DNA of 64,000 nucleotides from Clostridia bacterium (GTDB lineage Bacteria > Bacillota > Clostridia > Lachnospirales > Lachnospiraceae), in NCBI GenBank assembly GCA_910576325.1, contig CAJTIM010000008.1, forward strand, positions 1-64,000. Direction: 5' to 3'. The translations under genes were made by a program, and so were the position numbers. Under the pieces are notes generated by a model that was not told the DNA's origin, searched no databases, and was given only the letters and a program-made list of their open reading frames with translations. Numbering within the stretch: position 1 is the stretch's first letter; each line of letters opens with the position of its first letter. Below, one piece after another: positions 9,080 to 18,058 of this stretch.

Positions 9080-10033
9080 TTAATGTGTATCGCCGGTAAC
9101 AAGGGAAGACTCTCTTTTGCGCTCCGCTCCCAGCTTAATTGCCATAGAGATAGCAAGTACAAGAACGGTTACCAGATACGGCATCATCAATACAAACTGT
9201 GCCGGGAAGCCATAAGCCTGCAGTCTTGCTCCCACGGAATCCGAGAAACCAAAGAGCAGACAGCCCACTGCCGTGAGCACCGGATTGGCGCCGCCGAAGT
9301 ACATAGCCGCAACACCCATGAAACCGCGGCTGTTGGTCATGTTCTCTACGAACTGCGCACTGTAACCTAAGGAAAGGTGTGCTCCTGCAAGACCGCCGAT
9401 CAGTCCGGAAATCAGCATTGCCTGATATTTCACGGCATTTACCCGGATACCTGCTGTCTCGGCTGCCATCGGGAACTGTCCTACGGCCCGAAGGCGAAGT
9501 CCCCATACGGTTTTGTAAAACAGGAACTGCAGGATAATAATGAACAGGATTACAAACCATTCCGTAAAGCACCAGTTATTGAATAGCTGATTCAAAAACG
9601 GTATATTTTCCAGAAACGGAAGCTGCACTCTGGGAATGGGAATAATCTTGGGATCGGAAAAGGTTCCGTTGGTGTGGAACAAAGTATTTAACAGGAACTT
9701 TGTAATTGCAATGGCAAATAAATTGATTCCCATACCAATCGCACAGATTTCCGAATTGTACTTAATATGTCCCACAGCCATAATCATAGCAATTGCCGCT
9801 CCCGCAAGCATAGCCACAATCACGCCCAAGAACCAGCTTCCTGTGGTGTAGCTAACCGCTACCGCCGTAAACGCGCCCACCAGCATAATACCCTCCGTAC
9901 CGATATTCAGAATATTTGCCTGCTGGGTAATGGCCGCGCAGAGGGCCGCATAAATAATCGGAGTAGAAGCCCGAAACGTTGCGTAAATCAGTGATACGTT
10001 AAATATTTTACCTAAATTTTCCATCAGTCCCAT
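9080..10033 (-). CDS. Nucleoside ABC transporter permease (NupQ/BmpG type)
   Basis: A 317-residue polytopic membrane protein of the BPD_transp_2 (RbsC-like) permease family, with about eight hydrophobic segments. The opening (ATFRASTPIIYAALCAAITQ) and the internal GTEGIMLVGAF motif are typical of the second permease of BMP-type nucleoside importers such as B. subtilis NupQ. It follows the first permease by three bases and precedes the nucleoside hydrolase. It would form a heterodimeric channel with the product of 10037-11131. Confidence 0.92.
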   Translation of the reverse strand: MGLMENLGKIFNVSLIYATFRASTPIIYAALCAAITQQANILNIGTEGIMLVGAFTAVAVSYTTGSWFLGVIVAMLAGAAIAMIMAVGHIKYNSEICAIGMGINLFAIAITKFLLNTLFHTNGTFSDPKIIPIPRVQLPFLENIPFLNQLFNNWCFTEWFVILFIIILQFLFYKTVWGLRLRAVGQFPMAAETAGIRVNAVKYQAMLISGLIGGLAGAHLSLGYSAQFVENMTNSRGFMGVAAMYFGGANPVLTAVGCLLFGFSDSVGARLQAYGFPAQFVLMMPYLVTVLVLAISMAIKLGAERKRESSLVTGDTH

Positions 10034-10036
10034 CGC

Positions 10037-11131
10037 TTACTCCTCCTTATCCTCAGATTCCGCAGGCGGCGCTGTGCCGGGAGCTTCTCCTGACGTAACG
10101 GCCGCTGCCTGCTCCTTCTTCTGATTTCTCTTCTTTATCTGAATCACAAATTCCATAGTAGCGATAATGATAAATACGGCTGAAATAGTATCCACAATGG
10201 CTTTTGGCACACCGGTGGTCTGCTGCATAGCCATAGCGCCCGACTTCAAAACCGCAAGGAAGAAGGCCATCAGAGGCGTAGTCGCCATATTGGACTTTAC
10301 AATCAAAGCCGCAAGCATACCGTTGGTTCCCAAATCCTTTGCAAAGCCGTCCAGATAATAACCATGTACGCCGAGAACTTCAATGCATCCTGCGATTCCG
10401 CCAAGCATACCGGAGAGAAGCATGGCATTGATAAAGGTTTTCTTTGCGTCAATTCCTACGTAATCCGCATGATCCGGGTTCGTTCCCACGGTGCGGATCT
10501 TGTAGCCCCATTTTGTCTTATAGAGCATCAGAATGACGAAAATCACAATCACAATTGCCAGGAACACACCGGCATTTGCCGACGACGGCTTTAAAATCTT
10601 CGGTATGGTTACCAGCACCGGATCTGTCTGGGGTGTTGCCACGCCCGCACTCATGGGTCCGCTTACCAGGTAGGAGCCGATATACAGGGCAACCGTATTC
10701 ATCAAAATGGTTACGCAGACCTCGGAAACATTATAATATGCCTTAAGCGCCGCCGGAATAAAGGCCCAGACTGCCGCAACCGCCATAGCGCCTGCAAAGC
10801 AGGCCAGATACAGCAAGGGAGCCGGTAAAAATCCCCAATGGATTCCTATGTACGCCGCCGTGATTCCGCCTAAGATAACCTCACCTTCCACTCCTACGTT
10901 AAAGGCTCCCGCCTGGGCTGCCACCGCAAAGGCAATGGAGGTAAGAAGAAGGGGGGTAAATCCGGCAATGGTAGTTCCGATTCCAAGCTTTGTACCGAAG
11001 GCTCCCTTTAGAAGCGCTCCATAGGCTGCAATGGGATTCTCCCCAATGCTCAGGATAAAGATTGCTCCGATTGCCAGGGACAAAATCATGGTAATCGCAA
11101 CCTTCAGTAAATTCTTCATGGATTGACTCAT
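10037..11131 (-). CDS. Nucleoside ABC transporter permease (NupP/BmpF type)
   Basis: A 364-residue permease of the same family as its neighbour, with an extra N-terminal membrane segment (VAITMILSLAIGAIFILSIG) and the family motif GAFNVGVEGEVILGG. The C-terminus is a charged tail rich in Ala/Pro/Glu (about 335-364). Its start overlaps the stop of the ATPase gene by four bases (ATGA), indicating translational coupling. It is the larger of the two channel subunits. Confidence 0.92.
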   Translation of the reverse strand: MSQSMKNLLKVAITMILSLAIGAIFILSIGENPIAAYGALLKGAFGTKLGIGTTIAGFTPLLLTSIAFAVAAQAGAFNVGVEGEVILGGITAAYIGIHWGFLPAPLLYLACFAGAMAVAAVWAFIPAALKAYYNVSEVCVTILMNTVALYIGSYLVSGPMSAGVATPQTDPVLVTIPKILKPSSANAGVFLAIVIVIFVILMLYKTKWGYKIRTVGTNPDHADYVGIDAKKTFINAMLLSGMLGGIAGCIEVLGVHGYYLDGFAKDLGTNGMLAALIVKSNMATTPLMAFFLAVLKSGAMAMQQTTGVPKAIVDTISAVFIIIATMEFVIQIKKRNQKKEQAAAVTSGEAPGTAPPAESEDKEE

Positions 11132-12666
11132 GACGCTTCCCCTCCTTTCTCCTCTTCAACCGCTCCGCCCATCATCAGCAGTCCAAGGTTGTTCTCATTT
11201 GCTTCACTTGCAGGCATCTCACCTGTGATCTTTCCCTCATGGATAACAACGATCCGGTCGGACAGGGAAATAATCTCCTCCAGCTCGGCAGATACAAGCA
11301 GTACGCCCGCTCCGTCCTTCTTAGCTACCTCGAGGGTGTTGCGGATAGACTCAATCGCTCCGATATCCACGCCTCTGGTGGGCTGTGATGCAATCAGAAG
11401 CTTTTTCTTCATGGAAACCTCTCTTGCAACAACTACCTTCTGGGCATTTCCTCCGGAAAGCGCCGAAGTGGGAAGCTTATAATCCGTAGGCCGGATATCA
11501 AACTGCTTTACCATTTCTTCGGAATACTTATCCTGTGCCGGAATATCCATCAGCACGCCCTTGGTATAAGCTCCCGAATCAATCTCAACCGCAATGAGAT
11601 TGTTTTCAATGCTCATGGTCCGGTTGAGACCTCTTTTATTTCTGTCCTCAGGAATGTGGGCCAAACCTGCCTCGCGAACCTTGCGGGGTTTCAGATTGGT
11701 CACATCCTTGCCGTTTAGAATGACGCTGCCCTTCTCTACCTTGCGAAGTCCCGTGATGGCCTCAATCAGCTCTGACTGTCCGTTGCCGTCAATTCCGGCG
11801 ATTCCTACAATCTCACCTTCATTCACATGGAGAGACATACCGCGGATCTTGGAGGATTCCTTCAGGGCCGGTACCCATACGTCCTTCACTTCCAAAATCG
11901 TCTGTCCCACCTTGGAGTAGGTCTTGTCAATGTTCAGGAATACCTCACGGCCGATCATACGCTTCGTCAGATCGAGCGGTGTGGTCTTATCCTTGTCTAC
12001 GGTTCCCATGTATTCACCCTGACGCATTACGGAAATTCGATCCGATATCTCCATTACCTCGTTGAGCTTATGGGAAATAAATACCAGAGACTTTCCTTCC
12101 GCTTTCAGATTCGCTAAAATCTCAAAAAGCTTCTTCGTCTCCTGGGGTGTCAGAACAGCGGTAGGCTCATCCAGAATGATAATCTCGACACCGCGCATAA
12201 GTGTCTTGATGATCTCTACTCTCTGTGCCTCACCAACGGAAATCTGACTTACTTTTTTATCCAGCTGGATATCCATATTATATTGTTCAATGTAATGCTC
12301 TACTTCTTGTCTCGCCTTAGCAAAATCAATTGTCAGACCCTTTTTCGGCTCAAAGCCAAGGATCACGTTCTCAAGAACCGTCAGATCATTTACCAGCATA
12401 AATTCCTGGTGTACCATTCCGACACCGTGTTCAATGGCAATCTTCGGTTCCAGCTTTTTCATGGTTTCCCCATTTATGATAATCTCGCCGCTGTCGATGG
12501 GATACATTCCATATAAAAGCTTCATCATGGTTGATTTTCCGGCTCCATTCTCTCCGATCAGGGAATGGATCTCGCCTTTGCGAAGTGTAAATTCTCCATG
12601 CTTAACCGCCCGAACCTCGCCAAAGGACTTGACAATATGATTCATCTCAACTACATATTCTCTCAT
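11128..12666 (-). CDS. Nucleoside ABC transporter, tandem ATPase (NupO/BmpE type)
   Basis: A 512-residue ATPase with two ABC domains, as in RbsA/NupO importers. The N-terminal domain has Walker A GENGAGKST (about 38-46), a signature-like ISVGEAQRVEI and Walker B IIILDEPTAVL. The C-terminal domain has a degenerate P-loop (GIDGNGQSE, lacking the usual Lys-Ser/Thr), signature LSGGNAQKVVVARE and LLIASQPTRGVD; this degeneration is normal in the family. It follows the lipoprotein gene after a strong terminator-like hairpin and overlaps the first permease gene. Confidence 0.94.
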   Translation of the reverse strand: MREYVVEMNHIVKSFGEVRAVKHGEFTLRKGEIHSLIGENGAGKSTMMKLLYGMYPIDSGEIIINGETMKKLEPKIAIEHGVGMVHQEFMLVNDLTVLENVILGFEPKKGLTIDFAKARQEVEHYIEQYNMDIQLDKKVSQISVGEAQRVEIIKTLMRGVEIIILDEPTAVLTPQETKKLFEILANLKAEGKSLVFISHKLNEVMEISDRISVMRQGEYMGTVDKDKTTPLDLTKRMIGREVFLNIDKTYSKVGQTILEVKDVWVPALKESSKIRGMSLHVNEGEIVGIAGIDGNGQSELIEAITGLRKVEKGSVILNGKDVTNLKPRKVREAGLAHIPEDRNKRGLNRTMSIENNLIAVEIDSGAYTKGVLMDIPAQDKYSEEMVKQFDIRPTDYKLPTSALSGGNAQKVVVAREVSMKKKLLIASQPTRGVDIGAIESIRNTLEVAKKDGAGVLLVSAELEEIISLSDRIVVIHEGKITGEMPASEANENNLGLLMMGGAVEEEKGGEAS

Positions 12667-12680
12667 GCATATACCCCTCT

Positions 12681-12717
12681 AAAAAAAATGCAGGGATATA
12701 TAATCCCTGCATTTTTG
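12681..12717 (-). terminator. Internal terminator between lipoprotein and ATPase genes
   Basis: A 14-bp perfect stem (AAAAATGCAGGGAT/ATCCCTGCATTTTT) with a 5-nt loop is followed by a run of U on the minus strand. It lies right after the BMP lipoprotein stop. Partial read-through would give more binding protein than membrane parts, a common arrangement in ABC operons. Confidence 0.85.
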
Positions 12718-12727
12718 TGTTCAAAGC

Positions 12728-13849
12728 TTATTGCTCAGGGCCAAAGCCTTCATAGTTTTCTACTACGATCTCGCCAGAAATAATCTTCTGCTCAAGCTCA
12801 GCACACTTGTCAACGATGTCCTGCGGGAACTTGTCTCCTAAGTACTCCTTAATTACGGAGAAGTCTGTCAAGCTTACGCCGCCTTCTGCCAGTGTCAGGT
12901 AGGAAGTAGTTCCGCCCTGGAAGGTTCCGTTTACTACGGACTCAATCAACAGATAGCAGGCATTGTCTACTCTCTTCACCATAGAGGTAAGAACGGTACC
13001 TGGCTGATCATTATCCTGATCCAAGTCAACGCCGATAGCGTATACGCCAGCCTCTTTTGCTCCCTCTAAGATTCCCGGGCCGGTACCGGATGCAACGTTC
13101 ATAACGATGTCGGCGCCCTGCTCGATCTGTGCCAGAGTCAGCTCTTTACCCTTTAACGGGTCTGTCCATGTTCCTGCAAATGCCTGAAGAATGGTGATAT
13201 CAGGATTGATGTACTTCGCGCCCTGCTCATAGCCGGTGTAGAAGTCATGAAGTACCGGAATATCCATTCCGCCTACCCAACCAATGATGGCTTCCTCGTT
13301 TACGCCGTCAATGTCGGTCTTCTCGGTAAACATAGCTGCTGCCGCACCTGCCAGGAAGGAACCCTGATTCTGTGCAAAGCTTACGGACTGAACGTTGGGA
13401 AGATCTACAGTTGTATCAATAACTGCAAACTTTACGTCCGGGTAGTTGGGGCCATGCTCAACAATGTAATCAGCAATGTTGGAGGAAGCGCCGATAATCA
13501 AATCGTAGCCCTCTTCACAAGCCGCTACCAGGTTGGCTTCCCACTCCTGAGCGGTGGTTCCCTCAAGGGATTTCAGCTCAATGCCGAAGTCCTCAACAGC
13601 CTTTGTTGCACCGATGTTGCAGGAATCGTTGTAGGACTTGTCGCCCAAGTTTCCTGTATAAACGATGCAGACACGAATCTTGTCTCCGGATGCCGCAGGC
13701 TCTGCCGCATCATCGCCGCCCTCCGCATCTGCTGCGGGAGCTTCTGTTTCACCTTCATTGGTTGCTGCCGGTGTCTCTTCTTTTCCGCCGCATGCGCAGA
13801 GGCTGAATGTCAGAGCTAATACCAGCATCAAGCTTAACACTTTTTTCAT
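12728..13849 (-). CDS. BMP family nucleoside-binding lipoprotein
   Basis: A 373-residue surface lipoprotein that captures nucleosides for the importer. Signal peptide with lipobox LCAC (Cys at residue 20), an acidic Ala/Glu-rich linker to about residue 55, then the PF02608 (Bmp/NupN) fold starting IRVCIVYTGNLGDKSYND. Further family segments are GYDLIIGASSNIADYI, FLAGAAAAMFTE and NVASGTGPGILEGAKEAG. It is the first gene of the operon, with AGGAGG before its ATG and its 5' UTR carrying two palindromic operators. Confidence 0.94.
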   Translation of the reverse strand: MKKVLSLMLVLALTFSLCACGGKEETPAATNEGETEAPAADAEGGDDAAEPAASGDKIRVCIVYTGNLGDKSYNDSCNIGATKAVEDFGIELKSLEGTTAQEWEANLVAACEEGYDLIIGASSNIADYIVEHGPNYPDVKFAVIDTTVDLPNVQSVSFAQNQGSFLAGAAAAMFTEKTDIDGVNEEAIIGWVGGMDIPVLHDFYTGYEQGAKYINPDITILQAFAGTWTDPLKGKELTLAQIEQGADIVMNVASGTGPGILEGAKEAGVYAIGVDLDQDNDQPGTVLTSMVKRVDNACYLLIESVVNGTFQGGTTSYLTLAEGGVSLTDFSVIKEYLGDKFPQDIVDKCAELEQKIISGEIVVENYEGFGPEQ

Positions 13850-13869
13850 TTTTATCCTCCTTTTTCTTC

Positions 13870-13884
13870 GGAAAAATGTTTTCC
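13870..13884 (-). promoter_or_regulatory. Operator-like palindrome 1 of the nucleoside operon
   Basis: GGAAAAATGTTTTCC, a near-perfect palindrome 20 nt upstream of the BMP lipoprotein start. It shares GGAAAA-n-TTTTCC with a second site 39 bp away. The likely ligand is the divergently encoded LacI-type fusion regulator (inference from position). Confidence 0.6.
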
Positions 13885-13907
13885 TTCCTGTTTTTGTATT
13901 ATTTTAC

Positions 13908-13923
13908 AGGAAAACTTTTTCCT
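13908..13923 (-). promoter_or_regulatory. Operator-like palindrome 2 of the nucleoside operon
   Basis: AGGAAAACTTTTTCCT, a perfect 7+7 palindrome around a 2-bp centre, about 22 nt downstream of the promoter -10 box. Its position at roughly +16 to +31 fits repression by road-block. Confidence 0.65.
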
Positions 13924-13945
13924 AAAGTGTTTTCTTTGTGAAATA

Positions 13946-13974
13946 AGCATACCACCATTCAATCTGCTTGTCAA
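13946..13974 (-). promoter_or_regulatory. Promoter of the nucleoside operon
   Basis: Minus strand TTGACA (13969-13974), 17-nt spacer, TATGCT (13946-13951). It drives the BMP lipoprotein gene, whose start is about 95 nt downstream, with the two palindromic operators in between. Confidence 0.75.
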
Positions 13975-14042
13975 TCTATTTAGTTATTTTTTCTTTACCA
14001 ATTTTTTAAAATTTTTTAAGATTTTTTGTATACTTTTTTTCT

Positions 14043-14070
14043 TTGCAGACAGACGCTTCTCGGTTATAAT
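14043..14070 (+). promoter_or_regulatory. Promoter of the LacI-PfkB regulator gene
   Basis: TTGCAG (14043-14048), 16-nt spacer, perfect TATAAT (14065-14070). It lies about 58 nt upstream of the chosen ATG, divergent from the nucleoside operon promoter. Confidence 0.65.
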
Positions 14071-14127
14071 GAAAACAAGTTTCGATTTACAGGGAAAAGC
14101 TATACCATATCATTTGGGAGACACAAT

Positions 14128-16011
14128 ATGACAATCAAAGAAATTGCACAGATGGCCGGTGTGTCCATTTCCACCGTATCAAAAATTATGAATCAGAAGG
14201 ACGCCAGCATCAGCGCCGAAACCAGGGAGCGGGTTCTTAGAATTATTAAAGAATTTAATTATGCGCCGTACTCACACACACCGGGAAGCAGCGGACGCTC
14301 TTTTCTCCTGGGACTGCTTGTTCGCTCCTGTGAATCCAACAATACTCTAAAAGGAATTTTAGAGGCAGCCCGGAGCAAAGGCTATGCGGTTCTTATCGGT
14401 GAAACAGGAAAAGACCCTTTGGCAGAGCAAAAGGCGCTCCACAAATTCCGGCAGCATCACGTGGACGCCGTTCTTTGGGAACCGCTGAGTAAAGACAGTC
14501 TCTTAAACGGTTCCATTCTGGAGGAGGCTGAGATTCCCTATCTGCCCTTCCATTCTCTTTCTATTGAGGACGCCTGCAATATTGATTTTTTCAAAATAGG
14601 CTTTACGGCCGCCTCTGCTTTGATTGAGGCCAATCACCGCAATATTGCCTGCCTCTTATCCCATGAAGATTATACGGAGCAGTTTTTGGCCGGATACCGG
14701 CAATGCTTTCTTGACAAAGGCATCCCTTTTCAGGAACAGCTGGTTTTTCATACACTCAATGATCACTTGATTGATTGTATCGCATCCCGGGCTGTCACAG
14801 GAATTGTCTGCTCCGCCTTTTCCACCGGACTCCGGCTTTATGAACGGCTGAATCATCTGCATTTCCATGTGCCCCAGGACATTACTCTTCTCTCTCTGCG
14901 GAAGGATACCCAGGAAGCTTTTGATTTTCTTCCTATTTCTACTATTATGATCCCCTACTTGTACTATGGGCGTCATCTGTGTCAAAGTGTGATTCATTTA
15001 GCGGAGGACAAAGGGCCTGTGCCAAGGTTTGAGGCGGATCTTTCAATCGAGCATAAGGAGTACCTGTCCGTTCCGCCACTTCACAACTTAAGGAAGCTGA
15101 CGGTCGTGGGCAGTATCAATATCGATAACTATCTGAAGGTTCAGGAGCTTCCCGTCACAGGAAAAACCGTGTCTACAACGGACTTCTCCCTCTTTCCGGG
15201 AGGCAAGGGCATCAATCAATCCATTGGCGCTTCCCTCCTCGGCTCTCGTGTGGCATTGATTGGAGCCGTAGGAAATGACATGGATGCCAACCATATTTTT
15301 GCCGCTCTGGATAAGCATGCCATTCACTCCGGCAGCATCCGCCGATGTCCGGATACTGCCACCGGAAAAGCCTATATTTTTGTACAGCCGGACGGAAACT
15401 CTATGATTTCTATCCTCTCCGGAGCCAATGCCACCCTGTGTCCGGAGGATATTCTTCGTAATGAGGATGCTTTTAAGGACAGCGGCTACTGCCTGTTCCA
15501 GACAGAGATTCCTCATGATGTGCTGATCCAGGCCGGAAGGATCGCCTATAAGTACGGCGTCAAAACCATTTTAAAACCCTCCGCCTGCTCCTTCATCGAG
15601 CCGGAGCTTTTAAAATATGTAGATATTCTGGTACCCAATCAGAAGGAAATCAATATCTTATGTCCCGGAAAAAGCCTGAGAGAACAGGCGGATACCTTTT
15701 TGAATGCCGGGGTGGAAACAGTGATTATCACACTGGGAGAACAGGGGTGCTATCTGAAAACCCGGCAGGAGGAGGAATATTTTCCTGCTCAGAACTTTTT
15801 GGCCGTAGACAATACGGGAGCCGGCGACGCTTTTATCTGTACGCTGGCCGTTTATCTGCAAAAAGGGTTTTCACTCAGCAATACCATTCGAATTGCCACA
15901 TACGCCGCGGGCTTTTGTGTCTCCAGGGAAGGTGTTACGCCCGCCCTTATCGATCAGAGCACTCTGGAATCTTATATTCGAAAAAAAGAACCGGATCTGC
16001 TGCCGGTTTAA
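14128..16011 (+). CDS. LacI-type regulator fused to a ribokinase-like PfkB domain
   Basis: A 627-residue fusion. Residues 1-55 are a LacI HTH (TIKEIAQMAGVSISTVSKIM). About 60-330 form the periplasmic-binding-protein-like effector domain of LacI repressors. About 340-620 are a complete PfkB sugar kinase with GGKGINQ and the catalytic DNTGAGDAFICTL. The ATG at 14128 is chosen because GGGAG precedes it and the HTH begins directly after it; an upstream extension has no ribosome site. It is divergent from the nucleoside operon, which encodes its own ribokinase. It probably represses that operon and senses ribose or a phosphorylated product. Whether the kinase domain is catalytic or a sensor is open. 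A stem-loop terminator follows. Confidence 0.9.
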   Translation: MTIKEIAQMAGVSISTVSKIMNQKDASISAETRERVLRIIKEFNYAPYSHTPGSSGRSFLLGLLVRSCESNNTLKGILEAARSKGYAVLIGETGKDPLAEQKALHKFRQHHVDAVLWEPLSKDSLLNGSILEEAEIPYLPFHSLSIEDACNIDFFKIGFTAASALIEANHRNIACLLSHEDYTEQFLAGYRQCFLDKGIPFQEQLVFHTLNDHLIDCIASRAVTGIVCSAFSTGLRLYERLNHLHFHVPQDITLLSLRKDTQEAFDFLPISTIMIPYLYYGRHLCQSVIHLAEDKGPVPRFEADLSIEHKEYLSVPPLHNLRKLTVVGSINIDNYLKVQELPVTGKTVSTTDFSLFPGGKGINQSIGASLLGSRVALIGAVGNDMDANHIFAALDKHAIHSGSIRRCPDTATGKAYIFVQPDGNSMISILSGANATLCPEDILRNEDAFKDSGYCLFQTEIPHDVLIQAGRIAYKYGVKTILKPSACSFIEPELLKYVDILVPNQKEINILCPGKSLREQADTFLNAGVETVIITLGEQGCYLKTRQEEEYFPAQNFLAVDNTGAGDAFICTLAVYLQKGFSLSNTIRIATYAAGFCVSREGVTPALIDQSTLESYIRKKEPDLLPV

Positions 16012-16020
16012 ATGAACAAA

Positions 16021-16062
16021 GCAGTCTTGCATATTCCATATAGAAAGAGTATGCAAGACTGC
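16021..16062 (+). terminator. Stem-loop after the fusion regulator, possibly bidirectional
   Basis: A 13-bp perfect stem GCAGTCTTGCATA/TATGCAAGACTGC with a 16-nt loop, located 10 nt after the regulator stop and just beyond the acylphosphatase stop on the other strand. U tracts on both sides are weak, so strength is uncertain. Confidence 0.65.
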
Positions 16063-16069
16063 AATTACT

Positions 16070-16339
16070 TTAATAAGAGGTACGGAACTTGCGCTCCCCC
16101 TCCTCCAGCGGAATCTCCGCACTGTCAATATCACTGATGCGGATAAAAGAATCCTCCCTCAGAGCTTCCAGCATCCGGTCAATGACATGAGGCTCCCCCT
16201 GGACCTCCATCTCCACACGCCCGTCGTCCAGATTCCTCACCCATCCGGTCAGATCAAGCCGCTTAGCCGCCCAGGATGCCTGAAAGCGAAAGCCTACCCC
16301 CTGAACTCTCCCGGAAAAATAAATATGTCTGCGTACCAT
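16070..16339 (-). CDS. acyP: Acylphosphatase
   Basis: An 89-residue enzyme that hydrolyses carboxyl-phosphate bonds. It has the two signature motifs: GRVQGVGFRFQA with the phosphate-binding Arg, and GWVRNLDDGRVEMEVQG with the catalytic Asn. The length is exactly that of the family. Separated by 65 nt from the histidine kinase gene upstream on the same strand. No functional link to its neighbours is evident. Confidence 0.95.
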   Translation of the reverse strand: MVRRHIYFSGRVQGVGFRFQASWAAKRLDLTGWVRNLDDGRVEMEVQGEPHVIDRMLEALREDSFIRISDIDSAEIPLEEGERKFRTSY

Positions 16340-16404
16340 CTAAAAACCCCCTTCTGACAATCAAATATTCTCGTTCCGCTTCACTTATGCCTCATCTCTT
16401 CCGT

Positions 16405-17880
16405 CTAATTCGCACTGCCGTCCACTTCAAACCAGAACTCCACGCCGTTGTCGTAATTCTTCACGCCGTAATCCTTGTTCATAGCCTCCATCACAGCCTT
16501 GACAATGGAAAGGCCGATTCCGCTTCCGCCGTACTCCCGGGTCCGCGCCTTGTCCACCTTGTAGAACTTCACCCAGATTTTATCCAGATCGCTCTCCGGT
16601 ATCGGCTCACCCGTATTGAATACGGATACTCTCACGGCATCCTCATGGCCGGAAAGCTTCACCTCTATAATCTTATCGTCGCCGCAGTGATTGATGGCAT
16701 TGCTGATATAATTCGTCACCACCTGCTCCACCTTAAATTCATCGGCCCACACATAAACCGGCTCCTGCTCCTTAAAGATCAGACGAATCTCTTTCTGCTC
16801 CAGCAGGATTCCGACGGAATTAAGCACATTGCGAATCAGGTCCACAAGATCAAACCGCTCCATAGACGTCAGATCATTTCCCGATTCCAGCTGATTGAGC
16901 GCCAGGAGGTTCTTTACCAGGGTATTCATCTTCCCCGCCTCGTCCATAATTACCTCGCAGTAAAAATCCCGGCTCTCCGCATCGTCGTTGATACATTCCT
17001 TCAAGCCCTCGGCGTAGCCCTGAATCAAGGCGATGGGCGTCTTTAATTCATGAGATACGTTTGAGAGAAATTCCTTGCGCATCTCGTCAATCTGTATCTT
17101 CTGTTCAATATCCCTCAACAGCTCGTTATTTGCCGTCTTTAATTCGGAAATGGTGTGCTCCAGAGTTTCCGAAAGCTGATTCATATGGTGCCCCAGAAGG
17201 CCAATCTCGTTGCGCTCCGGGGAGGTGAATTTGGCATTGAAATCAAGCTCCGTCATCCGCTTTGACAGATCCGCAAGCCTCATAATCGGCTGGGAAATCC
17301 GCCGGGACAGCCACCAGATCAGAAGGGAGCTTACCAGAATCCCCACCCCGCCGCAGTAGGCAAAAAAGCGGTTGGAAATCTGGGCGCTCTCCCGGATGCT
17401 TTCCAGAGGCGTCCGCATAATAAACGGCTCTCCCGTATCCAGTGTCCCAATCAGTTCCATATAGTCCGCCTGAGTCAGAAGATCCTTGCTCTCCCGGACA
17501 AGATAGCGCTCCGCCTGAAGCACAACCTTGGACATATCCTTGGCCTCAAGCTCGAAAATATAGCCGTAGAGCTTTCTCTGCAGCGTCTTATAGGTGCTCT
17601 CCGTGTACAGCCTGGGATTCCCGCTGGTATCCATAACAAAAATGGAAATATTATCCGTAGCACAAATCAGGGTAAGCTCCGTGGTAAATTCCTCCTCCTC
17701 GGCTCTTCCCTGAGACATTCCGCTGTTTAACACATTGTAAGCGCTGATAATCACATTTTTCTTATTTTTTAAATAATATTCCTCCAGAAAAAAATGATTC
17801 GCCAGCCAGCAGCAAATCAGCGTAGCGGCCATAACGCCGATAAAGCAGGCGGCCATCTGGCGTTTAATGGAATGCTTCAT
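16405..17880 (-). CDS. Membrane sensor histidine kinase
   Basis: A 491-residue two-component kinase. Membrane segments lie at about 9-28 and 172-192, enclosing a ~140-residue extracellular sensor region. A HAMP domain (RRISQPIMRLADLSKRMTEL) and a short coiled linker follow, then HisKA with the phospho-acceptor in SNVSHELKTPIALIQGYAEG and a HATPase_c domain (N box NYISNAINHCGD, G boxes VSVFNTGEPIP and YGGSGIGLSIV). No response regulator is next to it. The nearest is the same-strand OmpR type at 26010-26696, separated by the lipoprotein block, and may be its displaced partner. AGAGGT precedes the ATG. Confidence 0.92.
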   Translation of the reverse strand: MKHSIKRQMAACFIGVMAATLICCWLANHFFLEEYYLKNKKNVIISAYNVLNSGMSQGRAEEEEFTTELTLICATDNISIFVMDTSGNPRLYTESTYKTLQRKLYGYIFELEAKDMSKVVLQAERYLVRESKDLLTQADYMELIGTLDTGEPFIMRTPLESIRESAQISNRFFAYCGGVGILVSSLLIWWLSRRISQPIMRLADLSKRMTELDFNAKFTSPERNEIGLLGHHMNQLSETLEHTISELKTANNELLRDIEQKIQIDEMRKEFLSNVSHELKTPIALIQGYAEGLKECINDDAESRDFYCEVIMDEAGKMNTLVKNLLALNQLESGNDLTSMERFDLVDLIRNVLNSVGILLEQKEIRLIFKEQEPVYVWADEFKVEQVVTNYISNAINHCGDDKIIEVKLSGHEDAVRVSVFNTGEPIPESDLDKIWVKFYKVDKARTREYGGSGIGLSIVKAVMEAMNKDYGVKNYDNGVEFWFEVDGSAN

Positions 17881-17989
17881 AGCGGCACCTCTTTTACATG
17901 TTATGTTTCTCTTCTTTTATAACATGTATTTTTCATTATTTCCACCTGTTACGCAGAATTTCACATAATCTACATAATTTTCTTTTTTT

Positions 17990-18035
17990 AAGGGGGCTTT
18001 TTAAAGGGAGCTGCCCGTAAATGAGGCGCCCCCTT
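17990..18035 (-). terminator. Stem-loop downstream of the large lipoprotein gene
   Basis: Arms AAGGGGGC/GCCCCCTT enclose 30 nt, about 24 nt beyond the lipoprotein stop. The run following on the minus strand is A-rich rather than U-rich, so it is an imperfect intrinsic terminator. Confidence 0.4.
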
Positions 18036-18058
18036 TTGACATATGTGAAAAACCTTAT

